Shown piece after piece: positions 24,970 to 37,640 of a DNA stretch of 64,000 nt. Numbering within the stretch: the stretch's first letter is position 1; every line of letters starts with the position of its first letter. The notes under the pieces were generated by a model. It was not told the origin of the DNA. It saw only the letters and a program-made list of their open reading frames with translations, and searched no databases. Source of the DNA: Sanderia malayensis (Eukaryota > Cnidaria > Scyphozoa > Semaeostomeae > Pelagiidae); NCBI GenBank assembly GCA_013076295.1, contig RQOL01000448.1:1-64000 (forward strand), written 5' to 3'. The position numbers were made by a program, and so were the translations under genes.

Positions 24970-27020
24970 AAAATCACTGAAAACAAGCAAATGCATGTGT
25001 AATTTACTCCGTTTCAGCTGTAATAATTTAAATTCATGTGCAATTAGTGTGGAGTATTGTTAATGTCACTGAAAACAAGCCAATGCTTGTGTATTTTACT
25101 TACTTTCAGCTGTAATAACGTGGATTCACGTGCAACTAGTGTGCAGTAAAGTTAATATCACTGAAAACCAGCAAATGCATGTGTAATTTACTTAGTTTCA
25201 GCTGTAATAACTTAAAATCATGTGCAATTAGTGTGCAGTAATGTTAAAGTTGGTAAAAACAAGCAAGTGCTTGTGTAATTTAGTTTGAGCTGTAATAACG
25301 TGGCTTCATGTGCAATTTGTGTGCAGTAATGTTAATATCACTGAAAAGAAGCAAATGCATGTGTAATTTACTTAGTTTTAGCTGTAATAACGTGGATTCA
25401 TGTGAAATTTGTGTGCAGTAATGTTAATATCACTGAAAAGAAGCAAATGCATTTGTATTTTACTTAGCTTCAGCTGTAATAACGTGGATTCATGTGCAAT
25501 TAGTGTGCAGTAATGTTAAAATTGGTGAAAACAAGCAAGTGCATGTGTAATTTACTTAGTTTGAATTGTAAGAACCTAACATCATGTGCAATTAGTGTGC
25601 AGTAATATTAATATCACTGCAAACAAGCAAATGCATATGTAATTTACTTAGTTTCAGCTGTAATAACTTAAAATCATATGCAATTGGTGTGCAGTAATGT
25701 TAAAATTGGTGAAAACAAGCAAGTGCATGTGTAATTTACTTAGTTTGAGCTGTAAGAACCTAACATCATGTGCAATTAGTGTGCAGTATTGTTAATATCA
25801 CTGAAAACAAGCAAATGCATGTGTAATTTACTTAGTTTGAGCTGTAACAATATAAATTCATATGCAATTAGTGTGCAGTAATGTTAATAACACTGAAAAC
25901 AAGCAAATGCATGTGTATTTTACTTAGTTTCAGCTGTAATAACGTGGCTTGATGTGCAATTAGTGTGCAGTAATATTAATATCACTGAAAACAAGCAAAT
26001 GCATTTGTATTTTGCTTAGTTTCAGCTGTACTAATGTCGCTTCATGTGCAATTAGTGTGCAGTAATGTTAAAATCACTGAAAACAAGCAAATGCATGTGT
26101 ATTTTACTTATTTTCAGCTGTAATAACGTATCTTGATGTGCAATTAGTGTGCAGTAATACTAATATCACTGAAAACAAGCAAATGCATTTGTATTTTGCT
26201 TAGTTTCAGCTGTACTAATGTCGCTTCATGTGCAATTAGTGTGCAGTAATGTTAAAATCACTGAAAACAAGCAAATGCATGTGTAATTTACTCAGTTTCA
26301 GCTGTAATAATTTAAATTCATGTGCAATTAGTGTGGAGTATTGTTAATGTCACTGAAAACAAGCCAATGCATGTGTATTTTACTTACTTTCAGCTGTAAT
26401 AACGTGGATTCACGTGCAACTAGTGTGCAGTAAAGTTAATATCACTGAAAACAAGCAAATGCATGTGTAATTTACTTAGTTTCAGCTGTAATAACTTAAA
26501 ATCATGTGCAATTAGTGTGCAGTAATGTTAAAATTGGTGAAAACAAGCAAGTGCATGTGTAATTTAGTTTGAGCTGTAATAACGTGGATTCATGTGCAAT
26601 TTGTGTGCAGTAATGTTAATATCACTGAAAAGAAGCAAATGCATGTGTAATTTACTTAGTTTCAGCTGTAATAACGTGGATTCATGTGCAATTTGTGTGC
26701 AGTAATGTTAATATCACTGAAAAGAAGCAAATGCATTTGTATTTTACTTAGCTTCAGCTGTAATAACGTGGATTCATGTGCAATTAGTGTGCAGTAATGT
26801 TAAAATTGGTGAAAACAAGCAAGTGCATGTGTAATTTACTTAGTTTGAATTGTAAGAACCTAACATCATGTGCAATTAGTGTGCAGTAATATTAATATCA
26901 CTGCAAACAAGCAAATGCATATGTAATTTACTTAGCTTCAGCTGTAATAACTTAAAATCATGTGCAATAGGTGTGCAGTAATGTTAAAATTGGTGAAAAC
27001 AAGCAAGTGCATGTGTAATT
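24970..27020. repeat. 1,284-bp offset partial duplication
   Basis: About 24970-25735 matches about 26255-27020 at an offset of 1,284 bp (14 monomers less 4 bp). Shared landmarks are ACTAGTGTGCAGTAAAG at 25135 and 26419, and TTGAATTGTAAGAACC at 25561 and 26845. Between the two copies, 25740-26250 holds monomers with TACTAATGTCGC and GTAATACTAATATC. The match ends where one copy continues with GAGCTGTAAGAACC and the other with CAGCTGTAATAACTT. Confidence 0.75.
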
Positions 27021-30000
27021 TACTTAGTTTCAGCTGTAATAACTTAAAATCATGTGCAATTAGTGTGCAGTAATGTTAAAATTGGTGAAAACAAGCAAGT
27101 GCATGTGTAATTTAGTTTGAGCTGTAATAACGCGGATTCGTGTGCAATTTGTGTGCAGTAATGTTAATATCACTGAAAAGAAGCAAATGCATGTGTAATT
27201 TACTAACTTTCAGCTGTAATAACGTGGATTCATGTGAAATTTGTGTGCAGTAATGTTAATATCACTGAAAAGAAGCAAATGCATGTGTAACTTACTTAGT
27301 TTTAGCAGTAAAAACGTTGATTCATGTGCAATTAGTGTGCAGTAATGTTAATATCACTGAAAACAAGCAAATGCATGAGGTAATTTACTTAGCTTCAGCT
27401 GTAATAACGTGGATTAATGTGCAATTTGTGTGCAGTAAAGTTAATATCACTGAAAACAAGCAAATGCATGTGTATTTTACTTAGTTTCAGCCATAATAAC
27501 GTGGATTCATGTGCAATTAGTGTGCAGTAATGTTAATATCACTGAAAACAATCAAATGCACGTGTATTTTACTTAGTTTCAGCTGTACTAATGTCGCTTC
27601 ATGTGAAATTAGTGTGCAGTAATGTTAAATTCACTGAAAACAAGCAAATGCATGTTTAATTTACTCAGTTTCAGCTGTAATAATTTAAATTCATGTGCAA
27701 TTAGTGTGCAGTAATGTTAATATCACTGAAAACAAGCAAATGCATGAGGTAATTTACTTAGCTTCAGCCGTAATAACATGGATTAATGTGCAATTTGTGT
27801 GCAGTAATGTTAATATCACTGAAAACCAGCAAATGCAAATGTAATTTACTTAGTTTCAGCTGTAATAACGTGGATTCAGGTGCATTTAGTGTGCAGTAAT
27901 GTTAATATCACTGAAAACAAGCAAAGGCATGGGTATTTCACTTAGTTTCAGCTGTACTAATGTCGCTTCATGTGAAATTAGTGTGCAGTAATGTTAAATT
28001 CACTGAAAACAAGCAAATGCATGTTTAATTTACTCAGTTTCAGCTGTAATAATTTAAATTCATGTGCAATTAGTGTGGAGTATTGTTAATGTCACTGAAA
28101 ACAAGCAAATGCATGTGTATTTTAATTAGTTTGAGCTGTAACAACTTAAATTCATGTGAAATTAGTGTGCAGTAATGTTAAAATTGGTGAAAACAAGCAA
28201 GTGCATGTGTAATTTACTTAGTTTGAGCTGTAAGAACCTAACATGATGTGCAATTAATGTGCAGTAATGTTAATATCACTGAAAACAAGCAAATGCATGT
28301 GTATTTTACTTAGTTTCAGCTGTAATAACGTGGATTCATGTGCAATTAGTGTGCAGTAATATTAATATCACTGAAAACAAGCAAATGCATTTGTATTTTG
28401 CTTAGTTCCAGCTGTAATAACGTGGATTCATGTGCATTTTGCGTGCAGTAATGTTAATATCACTGAAAACAAGCAAAGGCATGGGTATTTCACTTAGTTT
28501 CAGCTGTACTAATGTCGCTTCATGTGAAATTAGTGTGCAATAATGTTAAAATCACTGAAAACAAGCAAATGCATGTGTAATTTACTTAGTTTCAGCTGTA
28601 ATAATTTAAATTCATGTGCAATTAGTGTGGAGTATTGTTAATATCACTGAAAACAAGCCAATGCATGTGTATTTTACTTACTTTCAGCTGTAATAACGTG
28701 GATTCACGTGCAACTAGTGTGCAGTAAAGTTAATATCACTGAAAACAAGCAAATGCATGTGTAATTTACTTAGTTTCAGCTGTAATAACTTAAAATCATG
28801 TGCAATTAGTGTGCAGTAATGTTAAAATTGGTGAAAACAAGCAAGTGCATGTGTAATTTAGTTTGAGCTGTAATAACGTGGCTTCATGTGCAATTTGTGT
28901 GCAGTAATGTTAATATCACTGAAAAGAAGCAAATGCATGTGTAATTTACTTAGTTTCAGCTGTAATAACGTGGATTCATGTGAAATTTGTGTGCAGTAAT
29001 GTTAATATCACTGAAAAGAAGCAAATGCATTTGTATTTTACTTAGCTTCAGCTGTAATAACGTGGATTCATGTGCAATTAGTGTGCAGTAATGTTAAAAT
29101 TGGTGAAAACAAGCAAGTGCATTTGTAATTTACTTAGTTTGAATTGTAAGAACCTAACATCATGTGCAATTAGTGTGCAGTAATATTAATATCACTGCAA
29201 ACAAGCAAATGCATATGTAATTTACTTAGCTTCAGCTGTAATAACTTAAAATCATGTGCAATAGGTGTGCAGTAATGTTAAAATTGGTGAAAACAAGCAA
29301 GTGCATGTGTAATTTACTTAGTTTCAGCTGTAATAACTTAAAATCATGTGCAATTAGTGTGCAGTAATGTTAAAATTGGTGAAAACAAGCAAGTGCATGT
29401 GTAATTTAGTTTGAGCTGTAATAACGCGGATTCGTGTGCAATTTGTGTGCAGTAATGTTAATATCACTGAAAAGAAGCAAATGCATGTGTAATTTACTAA
29501 CTTTCAGCTGTAATAACGTGGATTCATGTGAAATTTGTGTGCAGTAATGTTAATATCACTGAAAAGAAGCAAATGCATGTGTAACTTACTTAGTTTTAGC
29601 AGTAAAAACGTTGATTCATGTGCAATTAGTGTGCAGTAATGTTAATATCACTGAAAACAAGCAAATGCATGAGGTAATTTACTTAGCTTCAGCTGTAATA
29701 ACGTGGATTAATGTGCAATTTGTGTGCAGTAAAGTTAATATCACTGAAAACAAGCAAATGCATGTGTATTTTACTTAGTTTCAGCCATAATAACGTGGAT
29801 TCATGTGCAATTAGTGTGCAGTAATGTTAATATCACTGAAAACAATCAAATGCACGTGTATTTTACTTAGTTTCAGCTGTACTAATGTCGCTTCATGTGA
29901 AATTAGTGTGCAGTAATGTTAAATTCACTGAAAACAAGCAAATGCATGTTTAATTTACTCAGTTTCAGCTGTAATAATTTAAATTCATGTGCAATTAGTG

Positions 30001-30950
30001 TGCAGTAATGTTAATATCACTGAAAACAAGCAAATGCATGAGGTAATTTACTTAGCTTCAGCCGTAATAACATGGATTAATGTGCAATTTGTGTGCAGTA
30101 ATGTTAATATCACTGAAAACCAGCAAATGCAAATGTAATTTACTTAGTTTCAGCTGTAATAACGTGGATTCAGGTGCATTTAGTGTGCAGTAATGTTAAT
30201 ATCACTGAAAACAAGCAAAGGCATGGGTATTTCACTTAGTTTCAGCTGTACTAATGTCGCTTCATGTGAAATTAGTGTGCAGTAATGTTAAATTCACTGA
30301 AAACAAGCAAATGCATGTTTAATTTACTCAGTTTCAGCTGTAATAATTTAAATTCATGTGCAATTAGTGTGGAGTATTGTTAATGTCACTGAAAACAAGC
30401 AAATGCATGTGTATTTTAATTAGTTTGAGCTGTAACAACTTAAATTCATGTGAAATTAGTGTGCAGTAATGTTAAAATTGGTGAAAACAAGCAAGTGCAT
30501 GTGTAATTTACTTAGTTTGAGCTGTAAGAACCTAACATGATGTGCAATTAATGTGCAGTAATGTTAATATCACTGAAAACAAGCAAATGCATGTGTATTT
30601 TACTTAGTTTCAGCTGTAATAACGTGGATTCATGTGCAATTAGTGTGCAGTAATATTAATATCACTGAAAACAAGCAAATGCATTTGTATTTTGCTTAGT
30701 TCCAGCTGTAATAACGTGGATTCATGTGCATTTTGCGTGCAGTAATGTTAATATCACTGAAAACAAGCAAAGGCATGGGTATTTCACTTAGTTTCAGCTG
30801 TACTAATGTCGCTTCATGTGAAATTAGTGTGCAATAATGTTAAAATCACTGAAAACAAGCAAATGCATGTGTAATTTACTTAGTTTCAGCTGTAATAATT
30901 TAAATTCATGTGCAATTAGTGTGGAGTATTGTTAATATCACTGAAAACAA
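26200..30950. repeat. 2,294-bp tandem duplication in the satellite
   Basis: ATGCATGAGGTAATTTAC occurs at 27371 and 27740 and again at 29665 and 30034, and CTTAGTTCCAGCTG at 28401 and 30695; all pairs are 2,294 bp apart. This equals 25 monomers less two 4-bp losses (88-bp monomers) plus two one-base gains in the GAGGTAA monomers. Copy 1 is about 26200-28500 and copy 2 about 28500-30950. The copies part where one has CAAGCCAATGC (28654) and the other CAAGCAAATGC (30948). Confidence 0.88.
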
Positions 30951-30959
30951 GCAAATGCA

Positions 30960-33900
30960 TGTGTAATTTACTTGGTTTGAGCTGTAATAACTTGAAATCA
31001 TGTGCAATTGGTGTGCAGTAATGTTAAAATTGGTGAAAACAAGCAAGTGCATGTGTAATTTACTTAGTTTGAGCTGTAAGAACCTAACATCATGTGCCAT
31101 TAGTGTGCAGTATTTTTAATATCACTGAAAACAAGCAAATGCATGTGTAATTTACTTAGTTTGAGCTGTAACAATATAAATTCATGTGCAATTAGTGTGC
31201 AGTAATGTTAATAACACTGAAAACAAGCAAATGCATGTGTATTTTACTTAGTTTCAGCTGTAATAACGTGGCTTGACGTGCAATTAGTGTGCAGTAATGA
31301 TAGTATCACTGAAAACAAGCAAATGCATGTGTATTTTACTTAGTTTCAGCTGTAATAACGTGGATTCATGTGCAATTAGTGTGCAGTAATGTTAATATCA
31401 CTGAAAACAAGCAAATGCATTTGTATTTTACTTAGTTTCAGCTGTAATAACGTGGATTCGTGTGCAATTAGTGTGCAGTATTAATAATATCACTGAAAAC
31501 AAGCAAATGCATGTGTATTTTACTTAGTTTCAGGTGCAATAATATGGCTTCATGTGCAATTTGTGTGCAGTAATGTTAATATCACTGAAAACAAGCAAAT
31601 GCATTTGTATTTTACTTAGTTTCAGCTGTAATAACGTGGATTCATGTGCATTTAGTGTGCAGTAATGTTAATATCACTGAAAACAAGCAAATGCATGTGT
31701 ATTTTACTTGGTTTCAGTTGTAATAATGTGGCTTCTTGTGCAATTTGTGTGCAGTAATATTAATATCAGTGAAAACAAGCAAATGCATTTTTTTTTTACT
31801 TAGCTTCAGCTGTAATAACGTGGATTCATGTGCAATTAGTGTGCAGTAATGTTAAAATTTGTGAAAACAAGCAAGTGCATGTGTAATTTACTTAGTTTGA
31901 ACTGTAAGAACCTAACATCATGTGCAATTAGTGTGCAGTAATATTAATATCACTGCAAACAAGCCAATGCATATGTAATTTATTTAGTTTCAGCTGCAAT
32001 AACTTAAAATCATGTGCAATTGGTGTGCAGTAATGTTAAAATTGGTGAAAACAAGCAAGTGCATGTGTAATTTACTTAGTTTGAGCTGTAAGAATTTAAC
32101 ATCATGTGCAATTAGTGTGCAGTATTGTTAATATCACTGAAAACAAGCAATTGCATGTGTAATTTACTTAGTTTGAGCTGTAACAATATAAATTCATGTG
32201 CAATTAGTGTGCAGTAATGTTAATAACACTGAAAACAAGCAAATGCATGTGTATTTTACTTAGTTTCAGCTGTAATAACGTGGCTTGATGTGCAATTAGT
32301 GTGCAGTAATGTTAGTATCACTGAAAACAAGCAAATGCATGTGTATTTTACTTAGTTTCAGCTGTAATAACGTGGATTCATGTGCAATTAGTGTGCAGTA
32401 ATGTTAATATCACTGAAAACAAGCAAATGCATGTCTATTTTACTTAGTTTCAGCTGTAATAACGTGGATTCATGTGCATTTAGTGTGGAGTAATGTTAAT
32501 ATCACTGAAAACAAGCAAATGCATGTTTATTTTACTTGGTTTCAGCTGTAATAATGTGGCTTCTTGTGCAATTAGTGTGCAGTAATATTAATATCAGCGA
32601 AAACAAGCAAATGCATTTGTATTTTACTTAGCTTCAGCTGTAATAACGTGGATTCATGTGCAATTAGTGTGCAGTAATGTTAAAATTGGTGAAAACAAGC
32701 AAGTGCATGTGTAATTTACTTAGTTTGAACTGTAAGAACCTAACATCATGTGGAATTAGTGTCCAGTAATATTAATATCACTGCAAACAAGCAAATGCAT
32801 ATGTAATTTACTTAGTTTCAGCTGTAATAACTTAAAATCATGTGCAATTGGTGTGCAGTAATGTTAAAATTGGTGAAAACAAGCAAGTGCATGTGTAATT
32901 TACTTAGTTTGAGCTGTAAGAACCTAACATCATGTGCCATTAGTGTGCAGTATTTTTAATATCACTGAAAACAAGCAAATGCATGTGTAATTTACTTAGT
33001 TTGAGCTGTAACAATATAAATTCATGTGCAATTAGTGTGCAGTAATGTTAATAACACTGAAAACAAGCAAATGCATGTGTATTTTACTTAGTTTCAGCTG
33101 TAATAACGTGGCTTGACGTGCAATTAGTGTGCAGTAATGATAGTATCACTGAAAACAAGCAAATGCATGTGTATTTTACTTAGTTTCAGCTGTAATAACG
33201 TGGATTCATGTGCAATTAGTGTGCAGTAATGTTAATATCACTGAAAACAAGCAAATGCATTTGTATTTTACTTAGTTTCAGCTGTAATAACGTGGATTCG
33301 TGTGCAATTAGTGTGCAGTATTAATAATATCACTGAAAACAAGCAAATGCATGTGTATTTTACTTAGTTTCAGGTGCAATAATATGGCTTCATGTGCAAT
33401 TTGTGTGCAGTAATGTTAATATCACTGAAAACAAGCAAATGCATTTGTATTTTACTTAGTTTCAGCTGTAATAACGTGGATTCATGTGCATTTAGTGTGC
33501 AGTAATGTTAATATCACTGAAAACAAGCAAATGCATGTGTATTTTACTTGGTTTCAGTTGTAATAATGTGGCTTCTTGTGCAATTTGTGTGCAGTAATAT
33601 TAATATCAGTGAAAACAAGCAAATGCATTTTTTTTTTACTTAGCTTCAGCTGTAATAACGTGGATTCATGTGCAATTAGTGTGCAGTAATGTTAAAATTT
33701 GTGAAAACAAGCAAGTGCATGTGTAATTTACTTAGTTTGAACTGTAAGAACCTAACATCATGTGCAATTAGTGTGCAGTAATATTAATATCACTGCAAAC
33801 AAGCCAATGCATATGTAATTTATTTAGTTTCAGCTGCAATAACTTAAAATCATGTGCAATTGGTGTGCAGTAATGTTAAAATTGGTGAAAACAAGCAAGT

Positions 33901-35250
33901 GCATGTGTAATTTACTTAGTTTGAGCTGTAAGAATTTAACATCATGTGCAATTAGTGTGCAGTATTGTTAATATCACTGAAAACAAGCAATTGCATGTGT
34001 AATTTACTTAGTTTGAGCTGTAACAATATAAATTCATGTGCAATTAGTGTGCAGTAATGTTAATAACACTGAAAACAAGCAAATGCATGTGTATTTTACT
34101 TAGTTTCAGCTGTAATAACGTGGCTTGATGTGCAATTAGTGTGCAGTAATGTTAGTATCACTGAAAACAAGCAAATGCATGTGTATTTTACTTAGTTTCA
34201 GCTGTAATAACGTGGATTCATGTGCAATTAGTGTGCAGTAATGTTAATATCACTGAAAACAAGCAAATGCATGTCTATTTTACTTAGTTTCAGCTGTAAT
34301 AACGTGGATTCATGTGCATTTAGTGTGGAGTAATGTTAATATCACTGAAAACAAGCAAATGCATGTTTATTTTACTTGGTTTCAGCTGTAATAATGTGGC
34401 TTCTTGTGCAATTAGTGTGCAGTAATATTAATATCAGCGAAAACAAGCAAATGCATTTGTATTTTACTTAGCTTCAGCTGTAATAACGTGGATTCATGTG
34501 CAATTAGTGTGCAGTAATGTTAAAATTGGTGAAAACAAGCAAGTGCATGTGTAATTTACTTAGTTTGAACTGTAAGAACCTAACATCATGTGGAATTAGT
34601 GTCCAGTAATATTAATATCACTGCAAACAAGCAAATGCATATGTAATTTACTTAGTTTCAGCTGTAATAACTTAAAATCATGTGCAATTGGTGTGCAGTA
34701 ATGTTAAAATTGGTGAAAACAAGCAAGTGCATGTGTAATTTACTTAGTTTGAGCTGTAAGAACCTAACATCATGTGCAATTAGTGTGCAGTATTGTTAAT
34801 ATCACTGAAAACAAGCAAATGCATGTGTAATTTACTTAGTTTGAGCTGTAACAATATAAATTCATGTGCAATTAGTGTGCAGTAATGTTAATAACACTGA
34901 AAACAAGCAAATGCATGTGTATTTTACTTAGTTTCAGCTGTAATAACGTGGCTTGATGTGCAATTAGTGTGCAGTAATGTTAGTATCACTGAAAACAAGC
35001 AAATGCATGTGTATTTTACTTAGTTTCAGCTGTAATAACGTGGATTCATGTGCAATTAGTGTGCAGTAATGTTAATATCACTGAAAACAAGCAAATGCAT
35101 TTGTATTTTACTTAGTTTCGGCTGTAATAACGTGGATTCGTGTGCAATTAGTGTGCAGTATTAATAATATCACTGAAAACAAGCAAATGCATGTGTATTT
35201 TACTTAGTTTCAGGTGCAATAATGTGGCTTCATGTGCAATTTGTGTGCAG
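30960..35250. repeat. 1,840-bp higher-order repeat, two tandem copies plus part
   Basis: CATGTGCCATTAGTG lies at 31091 and 32931, and the unusual T-run after AAATGCA lies at 31781 and 33621; both pairs are 1,840 bp apart. Monomer order matches the 10.76-16.28 kb block (same GTCCAGTAATATT and CAATATAAATTC monomers). Copies are about 30960-32800 and 32800-34650, with a third started and running into the next block. The T-run is shared by both copies and absent from the related unit at 47.77 kb. Confidence 0.88.
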
Positions 35251-37640
35251 TAATGTTAATATCACTGGAAACAAGCAAATGCATGTGTATTTTACTTAGT
35301 TTCAGCTGTAATAACGTGGGTTTATGTGCAATTAGTGTGCAGTAATGTTAATATCACTGAAAACAAGCAAATGTATGTGTGTTTTACTTAGTTTCACCTG
35401 TAATAATGTGGCTTCATGTGCAATTAGTGTGCAGTAATATTAATATCACTGAAAACAAGCAAATGCATTTGTATTCTGCTTAGTTTCAGCTGTAATAACG
35501 TGGATTCATGGGCATTTAGTGTGCAGTAATGTTAATATCACTGAAAACAAGCAAAGGCATGGGTATTTCACTTAGTTTCAGCTGTACTAATGTCGCTTCA
35601 TGTGAAATTAGTGTGCAGTAATGTTAAAATCACTGAAAACAAGCAAATGCATGTGTAATTTACTTAGTTTCAGCTGTAATAACTTAAAATCATGTGCAAT
35701 TAGTGTGCAGTAATGTTAAAATTGGTGAAAACAAGCAAGTGCATGTGTAATTTAGTTTGAGCTGTAATAACGTGGATTCATGTGAAATTTGTGTGCAGTA
35801 ATGTTAATATCACTGAAAAGAAGCAAATGCATGTGTAATTTACTTAGTTTTAGCAGTAAAAACGTTGATTCATGTGCAATTAGTGTGCAGTAATGTTAAT
35901 ATCACTGAAAACAAGCAAATGCATGAAGTAATTTACTTAGCTTCAGCTGTAATAACGTGGATTCATGTGCAATTTGTGTGCAGTAATGTTAATATCACTG
36001 CAAACAAGCAAATGCATGTGTATTTTACTTAGTTTCAGCTGTAATAACGTGGATTCATGTGCAATTAGTGTGCAGTAATGTTAATATCACTGAAAACAAT
36101 CAAATGCACGTGTATTTTACTTAGTTTCAGCTGTAATAACGTGGATTCATGTGCATTTAGTGTGCAGTAATGTTAATATCACTGAAAACAAGCAAATGCA
36201 TGTGTATTTTACTTGGTTTCAGCTGTAATAATGTGGCTTCTTGTGCAATAAGTGTGCAGTAATATTAATATCTGGGAAAACAAGCAAATGCATTTGTATT
36301 TCACTTAGCTTCAGCTGTAATAACGTGGATTCATGTGCAATTAGTGTGCAGTAATGTTAAAATTGGTGAAAACAAGCAAATGCATGTGTATTTTACTTAG
36401 TTTCAGCTGTAATAACGTGGATTCATGTGCAATTAGTGTGCAGTAATGTTAATATCACTGGAAACAAGCAAATGCATGTGTATTTTACTTAGTTTCAGCT
36501 GTAATAACGTGGGTTTATGTGCAATTAGTGTGCAGTAATGTTAATATCACTGAAAACAAGCAAATGTATGTGTGTTTTACTTAGTTTCACCTGTAATAAT
36601 GTGGCTTCATGTGCAATTAGTGTGCAGTAATATTAATATCACTGAAAACAAGCAAATGCATTTGTATTCTGCTTAGTTTCAGCTGTAATAACGTGGATTC
36701 ATGGGCATTTAGTGTGCAGTAATGTTAATATCACTGAAAACAAGCAAAGGCATGGGTATTTCACTTAGTTTCAGCTGTACTAATGTCGCTTCATGTGAAA
36801 TTAGTGTGCAGTAATGTTAAAATCACTGAAAACAAGCAAATGCATGTGTAATTTACTTAGTTTCAGCTGTAATAACTTAAAATCATGTGCAATTAGTGTG
36901 CAGTAATGTTAAAATTGGTGAAAACAAGCAAGTGCATGTGTAATTTAGTTTGAGCTGTAATAACGTGGATTCATGTGAAATTTGTGTGCAGTAATGTTAA
37001 TATCACTGAAAAGAAGCAAATGCATGTGTAATTTACTTAGTTTTAGCAGTAAAAACGTTGATTCATGTGCAATTAGTGTGCAGTAATGTTAATATCACTG
37101 AAAACAAGCAAATGCATGAAGTAATTTACTTAGCTTCAGCTGTAATAACGTGGATTCATGTGCAATTTGTGTGCAGTAAAGTTAATATCACTGCAAACAA
37201 GCAAATGCATGTGTATTTTACTTAGTTTCAGCTGTAATAACGTGGATTCATGTGCAATTAGTGTGCAGTAATGTTAATATCACTGAAAACAATCAAATGC
37301 ATGTGTATTTTACTTAGTTTCAGCTGTAATAACGTGGATTCATGTGCATTTAGTGTGCAGTAATGTTAATATCACTGAAAACAAGCAAATGCATGTGTAT
37401 TTTACTTGGTTTCAGCTGTAATAATGTGGCTTCTTGTGCAATAAGTGTGCAGTAATATTAATATCTGGGAAAACAAGCAAATGCATTTGTATTTCACTTA
37501 GCTTCAGCTGTAATAACGTGGATTCATGTGCAATTAGTGTGCAGTAATGTTAAAATTGGTGAAAACAAGCAAATGCATGTGTATTTTACTTAGTTTCAGC
37601 TGTAATAACGTGGATTCATGTGCAATTAGTGTGCAGTAAT
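35250..37640. repeat. 1,193-bp tandem duplication in the satellite
   Basis: The distinctive CGTGGGTTTATGTGC lies at 35315 and 36508, 1,193 bp apart (13 monomers less 4 bp plus 1 bp). Each copy holds one 88-bp monomer (near 35752 and 36945) and one ATGCATGAAGTAATTTAC monomer that is one base longer. Copy 1 is about 35250-36445 and copy 2 about 36445-37640. Only one such copy is present in the related segment at 49.4-50.5 kb. Confidence 0.88.

Noticed and set aside
30906..31100. 64-codon minus-strand frame
   Set aside because: It lies wholly in satellite monomers, reads the same monomer pattern twice, and has no coding features.
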